Numbered from the stretch's first letter, positions 30,957 to 42,772 are shown. The stretch: DNA of 64,000 nt from Thinopyrum elongatum (GCA_011799875.1 CM022298.1:58490784-58554783); one strand, 5' to 3'. Program-made: numbers and translations. Notes: generated by a model not told the origin, from the letters alone.

Positions 30957-33900
30957 GTGTTTGCTTCCGGTGGGGGGTCATGGTTGCTCGATAGTGGAGC
31001 CACAAATCATATGACCGGAAGCAAGGACTTGGTGGTGGACGTGCACAAGGTCTCATCTATGCCCACCAATGTCGAGTGGGGTGATGCCTCATCTTCTAAG
31101 GTATTGGGTCTTGGCAATGTTGCCATTTCTCATGATCTCACAATCGAGAAAGTCATGCTTGTCGAGTCCCTTGCATACAACTTACTTTCCGTTCGTCAAC
31201 TTGCACTCATGGGCTTTGCCACTTTCTTTGATATTGATACCGTGGCCCTCTTGTGGAGCAAGACTCTTAAAGTAGCTTTTGTTGGGCATGTTGAGAACGG
31301 TCTTTATGTGATTAACTTTTCGAAGTGACCCACTAAGACCGCGACATGCCTAATGGCTAAAGTTGACGTGGGATGGCTTTGGCATCGCCGTTTAGCCCAC
31401 GTCAATATGAGATCTTTGCAAAGTCTTCTCAAGGGGGACCATGTCCGTGGACTAACAAATGTTAGTTTTGCCAAAGGTCATGCTTGCAGTGCTTGTATCG
31501 AAGGAAAGCTACATGAGAAGGCTCACCCACCCATGACTATCATCTACTCGAAGAGGCCCTTGGAGCTCCTTCACATGGATCTCTTTGGGCCTCCATCCTT
31601 TGATAGTCTTGGGGGTAGAAAGTATTGCTTGGTGATTGTGGATGATTATTCAAGATACACTTGGGTATATTTCTTCAAGAGGAAGAGTGAGACCCAACAA
31701 ACCGTCATCGACTTTGCAAATGAAGCTCAACGTCAACACAATGCAAAGATCTTGACGATAAGAAGTGACAACGGCACCGAGTTCAAGAACTACACCTTGG
31801 AGGAGTTTCTTAGTGATGAGGGGATCAAGCATCAATATTCCGCACCTTACACCCCTCAACAAAACGGTGTAGCGGAGAGGAAGAACCAGACTTTGATGGA
31901 CGCGGCAAGGACCATGATGGCGGAGTTCAAGTCTCCGTACAACTTTTGGGCCGAAGCCATCAACACCGCTTGTCATGCATCCCATCGGCTCTATCTCCGC
32001 AAAGGCTTGAACAAGACTCCATATGAGATACTCACCGGCAACAAGCCCAACCTCAAGTACTTCCGGGTGTTCGGTTGTAAGTGTTTCATTCTCAAGAAAG
32101 GTGTTCGTTTGTCTAAATTTGAAGCTAGAGCTCATGAGGGTATATTTGTTGGTTATGCTACAAACTCTCATGCTTACCGTGTTCTCCATAAGTCCACGGG
32201 ACTCATTTAGGAGACGTGTAACATGGAGTTTGATGAGAATAATGGCTCCCAAGTGGAGCAAAGTGGTACTTGTGATGTAGGTGATGAAATTCCTCCCCAA
32301 GCCATAAGAAGAATGGGTGTTGGTCATATCCTACCCATTGAGGAACCCCTTGTGGCCGAAGGAGAAGGACAATGTTCCACTCAAGTGAAACCATCACCAA
32401 CCCAAGACCCACACGCTTCCGAAGAACAAAGTGAAGGCCCTCAACCAAATGAACAAGATCAAGGGCAAGATCAACCTCAAGATGGTAATAATCCACCAAG
32501 TGATGCCCAAGATCAAGTTCCTACCACCGAGCAAGTTCAAGATCAAGAGCAAGCTCAAGATCAAGAACAAGCTCAAGACGACGCTCAAGATGATCAAGTT
32601 ACCGCTCCTCAACTCACTCATGAGGAGGAATTGGAGCGTTGTGCCGCCAAGATTGCGTCCAAGCTCACTACCAAAGATCATCTCATGACGAATGTGCTTG
32701 GAAGCTTAAGAAAGGGGGTAAGCACTCGTAGACAATTAGCAAACTATTGTGAACATCACGCGTTTGTTTCTTGTGTTGAACCCCAAAAGGTCTATGAGGC
32801 GCTCGAGGATCCGGATTGGCTTAATGCCATGCATGAAGAACTCAACAACTTCGAGCACAACAAGGTGTGGAGATTGGTGCCAAGGCCAACGGAGAACCAT
32901 AATGTCATTGGAACCAAGTGGATATTCAAGAACAAGCAAGATGCTCATGGGATTATTGTTCTCAACAAGGCTCGTTTGGTGGCACAAGGCTACTCCCAAG
33001 TCGAGGGTATCGACTACGGTGAAACCTTTGCTCCCGTTGCCCGCCTTGAATCTATTCGTTTGTTGATTGCCTATGCTTCTCATCATAACTTTAAGTTGCA
33101 ACAAATGGATGTGAAGAGTGCTTTTCTTAATGGTCCTATTAATGAGTTGGTGTATGTCAAACAACCCCCGGGGTTTGAGGATCCCGAGTTCCCCAATCAT
33201 GTGTACCAACTCGATAAGGCACTCTATGGCCTTAAACAAGCCCCATGTGTGTGGTTTGAGCACCTTACCGAGTTGTTGCAAGATCGTGGGTTTGAAATTG
33301 GGAAAATCGATCCCACTCTTTTTACTAAGAAGGTCAAAGGGGAGTTGTTTGTATGCCAACTATATGTTGATGATATTATCTTTGGTTCTCCTAACAAAGC
33401 TTTCAATGAGGAGTTTTCCGCTCTCATGACCTCAAAGTTCAAGATGTCCATGATGGGAGAGTTGAAGTTCTTTCTCGGGTTCAAAATCAAACAAAGAAGA
33501 GAAGGAACCTTCATCAACCAAGCCAAATACACTCAAGACATGCTCAAGAGATTCAAGCTAAGTGATGTCAAGCCGGCTTCCACTCCAATGCCCGTCAAAT
33601 GCCAACTTGACATAGATCCCAATGGTAAAGCGGTGGATCAAAAGGTATATCGTTCCATGATTGGCTCCTTGCTTTACCTTTGTGCATCTAGACCGGATAT
33701 CATGTTGAGTGTGGGAATTTGTGCACGGTTTCAAGCCGCACCTAAGGAAAGCCACTATGTGGCGGTCAAGCGAATCTTTCGATATTTGGCTCATACCCCA
33801 AACTTTGGCTTATGGTACCCAAGAGGAGCTAACTTCAACCTTGTGGGCTTTTCGGACTCGGATTGGGCGGGAGACAAAGTGGATAGGAAGTCAACTTCCG

Positions 33901-34316
33901 GAGGGTGCCAATTTCTTGGTTGCTCTTTGGTGAGTTGGTCTTCTAAGAAGCAAAGTTGTGTGTCTCTCTCGTCCACCGAAGTGGAGTATGTGGCCGCCGG
34001 TAGTTGTTGTGCTCAACTTCTATGGATGAGGCAAACTTTAAAGGATTACGGTGTCATTTGTGACAAAGTGCCTCTTTGGGGTGACAATTAAAGTGCCATC
34101 AAGATTTCCCTCAACCCGGTGCAACACTTCAAGACGAAGCATATTGAGATTCGGTATCACTTCATTCGGGATCACATTAGGCGAGGGGAGATCGAGCTCA
34201 ACTATGTCAACACTCATGATAACCTTGCAGATATTTTCACGAAGCCCTTGGATGAAGCAAGATTTCGCGAGTTAAGGCATGAGCTAAATATCATTGATTT
34301 GAGCAATGCGGCTTGA
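30957..34316 (+). pseudogene. Sirevirus pol: protease, integrase, RT, RNase H (three stops)
   Basis: One frame throughout, broken by TGA 31326-31328, TAG 32208-32210 and TAA 34089-34091. Order: aspartic protease (LLDSGATNHM), pre-integrase zinc part (HRRLAHVNMRS), integrase core (HMDLFGP, SDNGTEF, PQQNGVAER), an acidic Q/D/E-rich linker (about 32470-32610), reverse transcriptase ([27 protein letters not shown]) and RNase H ([18 protein letters not shown], ending about NLADIFTKPLD). Protease before integrase before RT defines Copia. Catalytic residues looked for in protease, integrase and RT are present in the pieces, so the defects seen are the stops. Confidence 0.9.
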
Positions 34317-35729
34317 ACCTTTGCACACCCCACCATATTCATCTTGATGTCTTGTTTAGGTGCAGGCATGGACATAGGGGGAGTGTTGTTTTCTCAATGA
34401 ACTCTCCCTCCCCCCATTATGCATAAATTGATCAACTCTTTCACATTAGCCATTTTTGATGGTACTTGTACTTCAAAGACGAGTTTTGGTCATGGGCCCA
34501 AGGATAATTCTTCGCGGTGCCATACCAATTGACTCAAACATAGGTGGCTCCGGCCACCGCCCTTTCTCTTTGAGAGGTTTTGGTTCGTGTTTGGCCCTCA
34601 TTGCCTTTTTGCTTTCTTGTGAGTTGTGGTTGCGTTTGTTTTGCTTCATGTGTGTGCTCGTTTGCGTGTCCGGCTGCTTGAAGTTTGCATTGCAAAGGCC
34701 GTGTTTTTCTGTTGTTGTCGAAACGAGCACTTTCTTGGGTTTGCGGTACTACCGTGGCAAGCCACGGTACTACCGCTAGAGATGGGTGGCTCCTGTGCTT
34801 GCACAGCTGCCCCCACGGCATGGTACTACCGCTTCCATCGCGGCAGTAATTTTTTACTGCCGCTGGAAGAGCGGTACTACCGCCCTGTGTGCGGTACTTC
34901 CGCCCTGGCGGTACTACCGCGGTGAGCCGCAGTACTACCGCGTTGTCGTGAGCGCGTGGGGGTTAAGAGCGGGCAGGGGGAGTTCCAACTCCCCCATACC
35001 CATTCATCTCTTCCCCTCACAGCGTCTCTCTCTCTCTCTCCTGCCCAAGAACGATGCCGGAGGACCTCGCCGAATCTCCGTCTCCGGCCTCTCTCCTCGC
35101 ATTCCAACCGGTGGGATCGATCCCCACCTCGCCCTCTTGCCATGGAACCCGGTATCTCCCTTAGTCCCTCTCTCTTTGCCCCGTTGTTGTGCTTCTAGGT
35201 TTTGGGGAGATGCATGTGCAGTTCTTGTGATTTTTGGCTAAATCTTTGCAAGAGGAGATTGTAGGAGAGTGCTAATGCAGTAGATATGCTATTTGGTGTG
35301 TTGCAACAATGTAGTTTTGATCAACGGTAGTACCGATCTAAGTTTACGGATGTTCCTAGATCTGTTCTTGCGAAGATCCGTTCCGTGCGATACTACCGCT
35401 CCTCTGGAGCGGTACTACCACCCGCTCATGCGAGATCCGCCCCATGCGGTACTACCACTCCTCTCGAGCGGTACTACCGCACGGCGCGCAGAAGTAAAAA
35501 TTTACTTCCGCTCTAAGCGCGGTACTACCATGCCAACCCGGCGCAGTACTACCACGGCTAGAGCGGATGTAAATTTTTACGTCCGCATCCTGTCCCGGTA
35601 CTACCGTTGAGTTAAAAATTACTTTGTTTTGACCACCCAATCTCATTTCTACATGTTTCGTTTGTTTTGGCCTTGGTCTTTGCAATAATCCTTCTCGCTC
35701 TTTTCGTCTGTTTGCGTTTTGTGTCATAG
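34317..35729 (+). other. Sirevirus region between pol and ORF3
   Basis: Holds a purine tract tagggggagtgttg at 34375, two palindrome clusters (34742-34935 and 35326-35610) with the unit GCGGTACTACCGC, that is the LTR unit in the opposite orientation, and a CT-rich leader-like stretch (35020-35040) before an ATG at 35054. From that ATG 32 codons are open up to a donor-like gtatct (35152). An acceptor-like ttgtgtcatag ends at 35729, right before the open frame of ORF3, but joining these two sites does not keep the frame. Confidence 0.5.
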
Positions 35730-37126
35730 GTGGTGGCTCCAATACCGGTGCTCGGCGCTCGAATCCTAGTCGTGATACAAGCTCAAAGCGCCTTCACAAC
35801 CAAGAAGCTCCAGAGGGGTCCAATGCCCCCTAACGCAACGTCAAGACCACAGCTTCCAAGATCAAGGAGCCCACTATCAGCATGGATGAAATGCCTCAAG
35901 CAGAGTTTCTGATTCGAAGGAGGCTCAACCCCTACGTCCTGCCTAGGGAGCTCTCAAGGGGAAATGACTTGTTTTGGACCAAGCAACAGAATCTCATCTT
36001 CCTAGATGTGATCAAGGCCAAGCAGAACATCTACGTACCCGTTCAGTGGCTTGATATGGACCATCTGAGGAAGAACCGGGCATACTTTGGTGAGCCTCTG
36101 GATTTGGTGGAGCAGTTTGGTATTGAGGAGTTACTCACATTTCACATGGACTATGACCCGGAGATTGTGGCTCAGTTCTTTGCCTCTGTCCACTTCCATA
36201 CGGACGAGAAGCGGACCTTGACTTGGATGACTAATGGAAAGAGGATGTCTGCTGAGTGGAAGGAGTTCATGGATCTGTTGCATGTTCGTGATGAGGGGCT
36301 AGATGTGCCCGTTGGTGTCCGCCCACATGCCAACCCAGAGTCTGCCTCCAAGAACAAGCTTCAACCCTTCCTTGTTGAGAAGTCATTACCCAGTGGCAAG
36401 AAGTCTTTTATGCTGAACCCGTTCCTTGATATCATGCACCGGATCTTCTGCAACTCTCTCTTTCCTCGCATTGGCGACAAGGACAAGGTGCATGCCTATC
36501 TTGTGGATATGATGCTCATTTGTGAGGAAGCTCGTCACAAACAACCTGAACCACTTGATGTCTCTCATATCATGTGGTGTGAGCTTCGGTTTGCTGTGTT
36601 TCATCATAAGGTTCCCATCTATGGACCTTATTTGCACTACCTGATTTCAAAAACTTGGGAGAAGCTCTTTCCAGGTGAAGAGTTTCATGCTCCCAACTGG
36701 ATTCACCATGAGCCCATCAGGCTGCGCCAGAAGAACAAGTGGGCCAACACCACTACCCGCGCTGAGGCTGAGGCTGCCTGCATGGATGTTGAGGAGGATG
36801 AGATTGAGGAGGAGGAGGCGGAGGACAGTTCTGAGGGGTACGCTCCACCCTCTGCTGAGCCATCTTGGGCTAAGAAGCTCAAGGCCAAGATGAAGGCTCT
36901 GTTCTGCATGCAGGCCAAGGGGCAGTACAAGACCCACGTTGCTCAGAAGGAGAGTCGCTAGCGCGACAAGAGGATCTTGAGAAAGCTCGGTGAGCAAGTG
37001 TCGAGCGGGTCAGAGAAGAACATCACTCCTGAGGCTGCCTGGATGGCGAAGCAGGGCTATCGGTGGACTGAGTCAGATGGGGAGTCCATTCCTGCTGCTG
37101 AGACAGATGAGGAGCTTGATGGGTGA
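35730..37126 (+). pseudogene. Sirevirus third ORF (env-like position), two in-frame stops
   Basis: The best ATG is 35882, giving 359 codons to TAG 36959-36961. The same frame continues to TGA 37124-37126, and upstream it is open from 35732 apart from TAA 35831-35833. The protein has an N-terminal domain with RRRLNPYVLPRELSRG and WLDMDHLRKNRAYFGEP, a middle part with FLDIMHRIFCNSLFPRIGD, and an acidic C-terminal patch (EEDEIEEEEAED). In position it matches the extra ORF of Sireviruses that has been called envelope-like, but no signal peptide or membrane segment is visible, and the sequence style is closer to putative plant transposon proteins. Function unknown. Confidence 0.65.
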
Positions 37127-37617
37127 TCACGTCAGTGGGAGCTACCACCTGTGTCGTAGGTGTCCTCTCTGTCTTTTTGGTGTCTCGGTGCCAAAGGGGG
37201 GGGGGGAGAGTGTAGGATTTGCGAGTCTTGTTGCTTTCGTTTCGTTGAACCTTCGTTGCTTTGCTTTGTTGGTTTGTGTTGGTGTGCGTGTGTGACCAGG
37301 AGACCTATGCTATCATATGGTGTGAGACATATGCCCTCAAGCTTATCTTATTGTCTAGTATGTTATATTGTGCCCTTTACTTGATGCTCACTTTCTTTAC
37401 CTTGCCTCAATGCTAATTGTCACTTACATTGTTGCAAGTTTGCCTTGTCTATAAAATATAGGGGGAGTGTTGATCCTAGTATGTGTGCCGTGCAGTCCAA
37501 AGCATATCTATAGAGTGCACATATCTAGTGGGAGCCTGTCTATATTTTATAGATGTTGGGTTTGCTTATGTTCATTTTATATCCTTATGTGCAAATCCCG
37601 TATTGTCATCAATCCAC

Positions 37618-37632
37618 CAAAAAGGGGGAGAT
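37618..37632 (+). other. Polypurine tract
   Basis: aaaaagggggag directly before the 3' LTR primes plus-strand synthesis. Related tracts lie at 37190-37210, 37457-37470 (agggggagtgttg) and 34375, the multiple-tract pattern of Sireviruses. Confidence 0.8.
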
Positions 37633-39255
37633 TGTAAGGGCATATTTCTCCCTATGTGGTTTTGGTGATTGATGACAGTGCATTTGCGGACTAATCGTGT
37701 GCATTGAGCATTTCAGATATCTCATGTCTAGGCACAAGACGATTCGGTGCCCCTCGGAGCCTATCGAAGACGGCGGTTCTCTATGTTTCTTTTCGGTGGA
37801 TTTGAGTCGTAGGAAAGCCCTACTATTAAGAGGGGGTCCGATTTGGAAAGGTTAGGGTGGAATCAACACGTACACATCTGTTCCTTTGCACCCCCTTTCC
37901 TTCATTTCATTGGAGCACCTTTCGTTTATCCTTGTCTCTGCGAGATGAAGGCTTCCAAGTGCTATAGCTTCTGTGGCGTGCGGTAGTACTGCTCAAGGGA
38001 GCAGTAGTACCGCAGGGGTCCGTGGTAGTACCGCTCAGGGAAGCGGTAATACCGCAATGTGCGGTAGTACCGCTCCTTGCGAGCGGTAGTATCGCTGCCT
38101 CTAGCCCAGAACGCTGGCGTGCACAGAAGTAGGCGCAGAAGTAATTTTTTACTTCCGCCCCTACGCGGTAGTACCGCTCCCTGCGAGCGGTAGTACCGTG
38201 TCGGATTTTCGCACGTCCCAAACTCAGCGGAAGTAGTCACGGACGTAATTTATTTCGTCCGTGCTTTTTCCAGTCCGGTTGAGCCCTGCCCTGTGGTAGT
38301 ACCGCAGGGCGTGCGGTAGTACCACTCCGGCGGTTCTACCGCTCGTTGCCTAGTGCAACAGGACCTCACCTGGCTTCTACTGCACGAGCGGTAGTACCGC
38401 AACAAGATGCAGTAGTACCGTAGCGCCTTTCTGTAGTAACGCGAGCGTGTGCGGTAGTACCGCGTCTCACGGGCTGAGTGAGTGGGTAACGGTTGGATCT
38501 TTTCCCCCACTATATAAAGGGGGTCTTCTTCCCCAAGAAGACCACCTCTTCCCTCCCCAAGCTCCATTGTTGCTCAAAGCTCCATTTTCGCCCGATCTCT
38601 CTCCCTAGCCAATCAAACTTGTTGATTTTCTAGGGATTGGTTGAGAACGCCCCGATCTACTCTTCCACCAAGAGAAATTTGATTCCCCCCACTAATCCCT
38701 TGCGGATCTTGTTACTCTTGGGTGTTTGAGCACCCTAGACGGTTGAGGTTACCGCGGAGCCATATTCCATTGTGGTGAAGCTTCGTGGTGTCGTTGGGAG
38801 CCTCCGATTAAGTTGTGGAGATTGCCCCAACCTTGTTTGTAAAGGTTCGGTCGTCGCCTCCAAGGGCACCAATAGTGGAATCACGGCATCTCGCATTGTG
38901 TGAGGGCGTGAGGAGAATATGGTGGCCCTAGTGGCTTCTTGGGGAGCATTGTGCCTCCACACCGCTCCAACGGAGACGTACTTCCTCTCAAAGGGAAGGA
39001 ACTTCGGTAACACATCCTCGTCTCCACCGGCTCCACTCTTGGTTATCTCTTACCTTTACTTGTGCAAGCTTATATTGTGTTGTATCCTTTGCTTGCTTGT
39101 GTGCTTGTTGTTGTTGCATCATATAGGTTGCTCACCTAGTTGCATATCTAGACAACCTATTTTGATGCTAAGTTTAATTTGGTAAAGAAAAGCTAAAAAT
39201 TGTTAGTTGCCTATTCACCCCCCCCCCTCTCTAATCAACCATATCGATCCTTTCA
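37633..39255 (+). repeat. 3' LTR of the Sirevirus
   Basis: Same start and end as the 5' LTR (tgtaagggc to cctttca). The palindrome cluster is at 37979-38465 and the TATA box at 38511. Differences from the 5' LTR are concentrated in the first half, including the palindromes; a C-run near the end (39218-39230) is longer here. Confidence 0.95.
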
Positions 39256-39316
39256 TGAATGTTCTGCAATATTCACGTGGGAAATTATTTGCAATGTCAC
39301 AAATGTTTTGCATAAA

Positions 39317-39426
39317 GTGGTGACAACCCAAATATCTTCTCCATGTTCTTTTTACACATGGAGAAAATATATTTTCTTGCAATATTTGTAAAAAGAATAT
39401 GGAGAAGATATTTGCATTGTCACCAC
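39317..39426. repeat. 110-base near-perfect hairpin
   Basis: The arm gtggtgacaacccaaatatc..tttttaca (39317-39356) is inverted at 39387-39426 with about 3 mismatches in 40, leaving a loop of about 30 bases. It could be a tiny foldback MITE or a precursor of small RNA. No TA or other target duplication is obvious. Strand of any transcript is unknown. Confidence 0.6.
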
Positions 39427-41129
39427 TCAGACTAAAACAATATGCACACAATCTTTTAAAGAAAATTCTGAAAGAATACATATTACTTTAGGTACATCTG
39501 TTAAAGTTGTATACCCCCTTGTTACAAATTGCATGATGTTTTACACAATTATGAAATTGTAACTTAATTTAATATGTATACGCTGAAAAGATTAAATGTA
39601 TTGAGAAAATCATACAAAGTCTCAACTTTTATATAATATATTTCAACAAGTTTTTAGCTAATAATTGTTAATGACAACAAAGTTTAATCACCATTAATAA
39701 AGGATGTCATGTATTTTATAGCAAAGATAGCAAAAATGACAAAAACTGAATATCTCGACCATCGTGAGTATATGTAGTTTATCTTTGTATAAAATTTAAA
39801 TAATAAAACTAAAGCTTGATGATGGTGATGCTCGCACATGCGTGCGGACCACTTTGCTAGTTCTGACAAATAGTTTTCAAAGAGCAAGCAGTTGTTAGAT
39901 AATTAGTGCCTAATACATAATATACGTTAGTTTGCACTTTTAGAGTGGGCACCATGTCTACACATATACATATAAGTTGAAATGAGGTGATCTAATTTTT
40001 AATAGTATGTGTATCCTTTACTTTGGTAATTACCTCCCAAAGGTCATCATCAAAAGACAAAAGACTCATGTGCTTTCCCGCCCTAATACTTTTAGTACAC
40101 ACAACACATTAGAACTAGCATAACCAAAATGATTCCAATTATTATTGCAAAAATGTCTCCTAAGCCTGGCGACTTCCTTGTTTCTTTGCCCTTGGCAAAG
40201 GGCAGGGGCTCAGCAGGAAAGGGGCAGGCGGGACATGTGCTTGCACGTGACATCGCCCTCATAGCAAACACTTGTAAAATATTCAGCAATCACCATTAGC
40301 ATGCATGGTATCAAGAAGAAAAACACTTATAAATATGTCAGCTGAATATACTATTGCACTCCTTCATGTATGGTGACAATGACACAAAAGTCAGAATCTT
40401 TTTCATGACTACAAGAATGATACACAAATGGAAGATCATAATGAATTTCTCATGCCACCACAAATTTGTATAGTCAGGAAGCACCCTTACCTAACTCAAA
40501 CTATGACTCCAAATCCCGCGCAAGCAGGAGAGCTTCATAATAATGACAAAGCTTACATTAAGTAGGGGGGCACCGCCCCCTCCTCCCCCCTCAATGTCCA
40601 AATTTTGTATTTTCCCACCCCCTCCCAAAGAACCTTCTCAAGCCCAGCTATTGCGCAGCAACATGAGGGGGTAGGAGGCTGCAAATACTCTTGGTAGAAG
40701 ATCATGGCAAGGCTAGGAAGTTAAAACTTACAACTGTCCTTCGTCGCCGCCAAAGTCACCGAGAGTGGCATCGACACAAAAGACATGATCACAAGGAGAA
40801 AAAGTGTCGTTTCCCTAAGGAAGGTAAGTGGAAGTGAGCAAGAGTAAAGCAATAGAACTGGAATTATTTACGAGTAGCACAAGGATAAAACTTCTGGTAT
40901 AGCAAAAAATCCATCGGTCAATTCTCATCCAAATCAAAGATCTATTCCAAGACCAAAATATTCTTTAGACAAGATTGCAGTAACTATCCAATGATTGAAC
41001 AACATTTTACAAATTAAATCAAATTAAACTAGACAATCTAAGCAATTAAGAAACAAAAATTTGAAAGCTAAGTGAGAGAAAATGCCATGATCCCGCCGTC
41101 CCCACCCACCATGGCTAGGCACTCAATGG
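39427..41129. other. AT-rich intergenic stretch with one doubtful small frame
   Basis: No well supported gene. On the minus strand 40289-40092 encodes 65 residues with a C-terminal hydrophobic helix (IFAIIIGIILVMLVLMCC), starting MLNILQVFAMRAMSR and with CPACPFP in the middle. It has no recognised family and no supporting context. Around 40560-40620 is a C/G-run-rich segment. Confidence 0.25.
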
Positions 41130-41521
41130 GTTTTCTTGGTGGCACACGACCTCGACACCAGTGATCGGTCCATGGTCGTGAGGTATGATCTCATGAGCAA
41201 TGGATGGCCAAGTATGGCCGCTTGTACATCGATGCTGCAGAGCAAGCACACCCGCAGAAGGTTTTCAAGGCCAACGATGTCAGTGAACATCGGGAAAGAA
41301 AAGTTCTGGATGGAGGCCAACCAGACCGCCGATGTTACTGATGATGGGTTCAAGGCAACCAACATCGGGATAAAAGCCAGTTGCTACGAATAAAAAGGGC
41401 CGGGGCACTGGGTTTAGGACGCGAACGCCAGCCATGACAACCTTCCGGCATGCATCGATTGGAGGACCAATGGTGTCGTCGTTCCCTTCTAAGACCAAAG
41501 ACAATGTGGTAAGCAACACAA
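41130..41521 (+). pseudogene. SAG39-like papain-family cysteine protease, exon 1 remnant
   Basis: Reading two frames recovers an I29 propeptide (EQWMAKYGRLYIDAAEQ, then KVFKAND; about 41197-41280), then EKFWMEANQTADVTDDGFKAT, and the propeptide/mature junction NLPACIDWRTNGVVVPF (about 41438-41490) before a donor-like gtaagc. Papain-like proteases of the SAG12/SAG39 type, secreted or vacuolar, have LP..DWR..GAVTP.K.Q.QCG here. At least one frameshift and in-frame stops at 41389-41391, 41415-41417 and 41491-41493 break it. The catalytic Cys exon is absent. A second, inverted remnant lies at 51514-51660. Confidence 0.65.
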
Positions 41522-42440
41522 ACCTTTGACGCTATTGTGCTGTATACGGATGAACAACCCGCATGATTCTTCTATCAAAATTCAGGCCTAATAAATCTGG
41601 ATCTCACCTAAGTATCTTAGACTATGGCAGTTCTTGCAAACATATTGTTACTGAATCATATGATCATATTTTCCTCCTTCCATATCTCCAACATCTAGCA
41701 GTTATTAGCAAGCGCTCTGTTTTAAAACAAAAGAAACCCAAATGTTCAGTATATGCTTACTAAATTAGGATTATCTCTCTAATAAAAAATGGTGTTAATT
41801 TGACAAATACTTGGCTGCAAAATCTGCCATGTTCTTGGCAAGAAACTATGTTTTTCTCTGCTTTGGATGTTTCAGTCGAGGCAGTGACTGTACAAATGAA
41901 AGTATGGGCAAATAAATAAGCGCTAGAAAGAGTGCCTCTTTTTGCTTGGACTTCCAACAGTTTAGCTAGCTGCAGGATTCCAGCAGAGTGGCGCGCAAGA
42001 AAGATAGGTTTTTTGTCCTGTTGTAGGAAGCTTCTACGTGCATGGCTATCAGCTATCAAGTCACTTTCACGCTTAGTTGACAGCCACATGGAAGGTGCTC
42101 ATGTAGATTCCACATTCCAAGACTTCCCTCTCCAGCCGCAGCTATTTGTTTCTTTCTCTCCTTTGTCATGTTTCTCTTGTTGATATTTTGTTGGAATGGG
42201 ATCTAGTCTGGCAGAGATAACAGGGATATGGGGACGAGAGAAGGTGGCGCTCCCGCCAGTTGCTCACAAAAAATCATACTTGGAGGAGAGAAGATATTTG
42301 TCTCTCAAGCTGTAGTCAGTTTCTATTTCAAAAGATGGACAAATTTATATTCGCAAAAAAAGAAGATGAAGAAATTTATAAGACAACCTAATGTTTTGTA
42401 CAATCTAGTTTGGATGTAAACAGGGTAGAAATAATTACTT
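41522..42440. repeat. Copy B of the protease-intron / UGT-upstream segment
   Basis: 41522-41840 (including cctaagtatcttagactatg and gttcttgcaaacatattgtt) is inverted at 51240-51545; 41850-42150 is inverted at 50935-51240 and is also found directly upstream of UGT1 at 23985-24290; 42300-42440 matches 24790-24940. The order protease remnant, intron-like block, UGT-upstream block is the same in copies B and C. Confidence 0.65.
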
Positions 42441-42772
42441 AAGATTTTTCAAGATCATTTGCCATAGTTAAGTTCTACTAATTTTTTAGGAGTGGCAATG
42501 AAGCGTTTGACTTGATCGTCACATGGGTCTAACCGTGGAATAAGTTTATCAAAATAAAACTTCAATGTTAAATAGGGTAAAAATATGGAATAAATTGTTT
42601 GCAGAGAACAAACTGTGATTAACAATTGAATGGCCCGAAAATTATGGTAAATTTTGCTAGATCGTATTGCTGATTTTCTAGACAAGTATATTGTGCAAGT
42701 TGAGGTGCCGAGGATGTTTGTTTGCCGGAATCCGATTTATTCATCAATTGTCAAGGTAGATTCAGGTCGGTA
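42441..42772. other. Spacer, no gene
   Basis: AT-rich and without coding signals. It separates copy B of the duplicated segment from the TIR element that follows. Confidence 0.3.

Larger units (their letters stand above)
26716..39255 (+). mobile_element. Complete Sirevirus-type Ty1/Copia LTR retrotransposon
   Basis: A 12,540-bp element with TG..CA LTRs of 1618 and 1623 bp, flanked by the perfect 5-bp duplication TGAAT (26711-26715 and 39256-39260). It has a primer-binding site complementary to initiator Met tRNA, gag with zinc knuckle, pol in the order protease-integrase-reverse transcriptase-RNase H (Copia order), a third ORF between pol and the 3' LTR, and repeated AGGGGGAG-type purine tracts. 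Long length, extra 3' ORF, multiple purine tracts and palindrome-rich LTRs are Sirevirus traits. The coding regions carry several in-frame stops, so this copy is defective. The two LTRs differ at about 10 of the first 290 bases, so it is not a very recent insertion. Confidence 0.9.

Noticed and set aside
36959..37126. Separate small gene after ORF3
   Set aside because: It is in the same frame as ORF3 beyond an in-frame TAG and has no ATG near its start, so it is the tail of ORF3.
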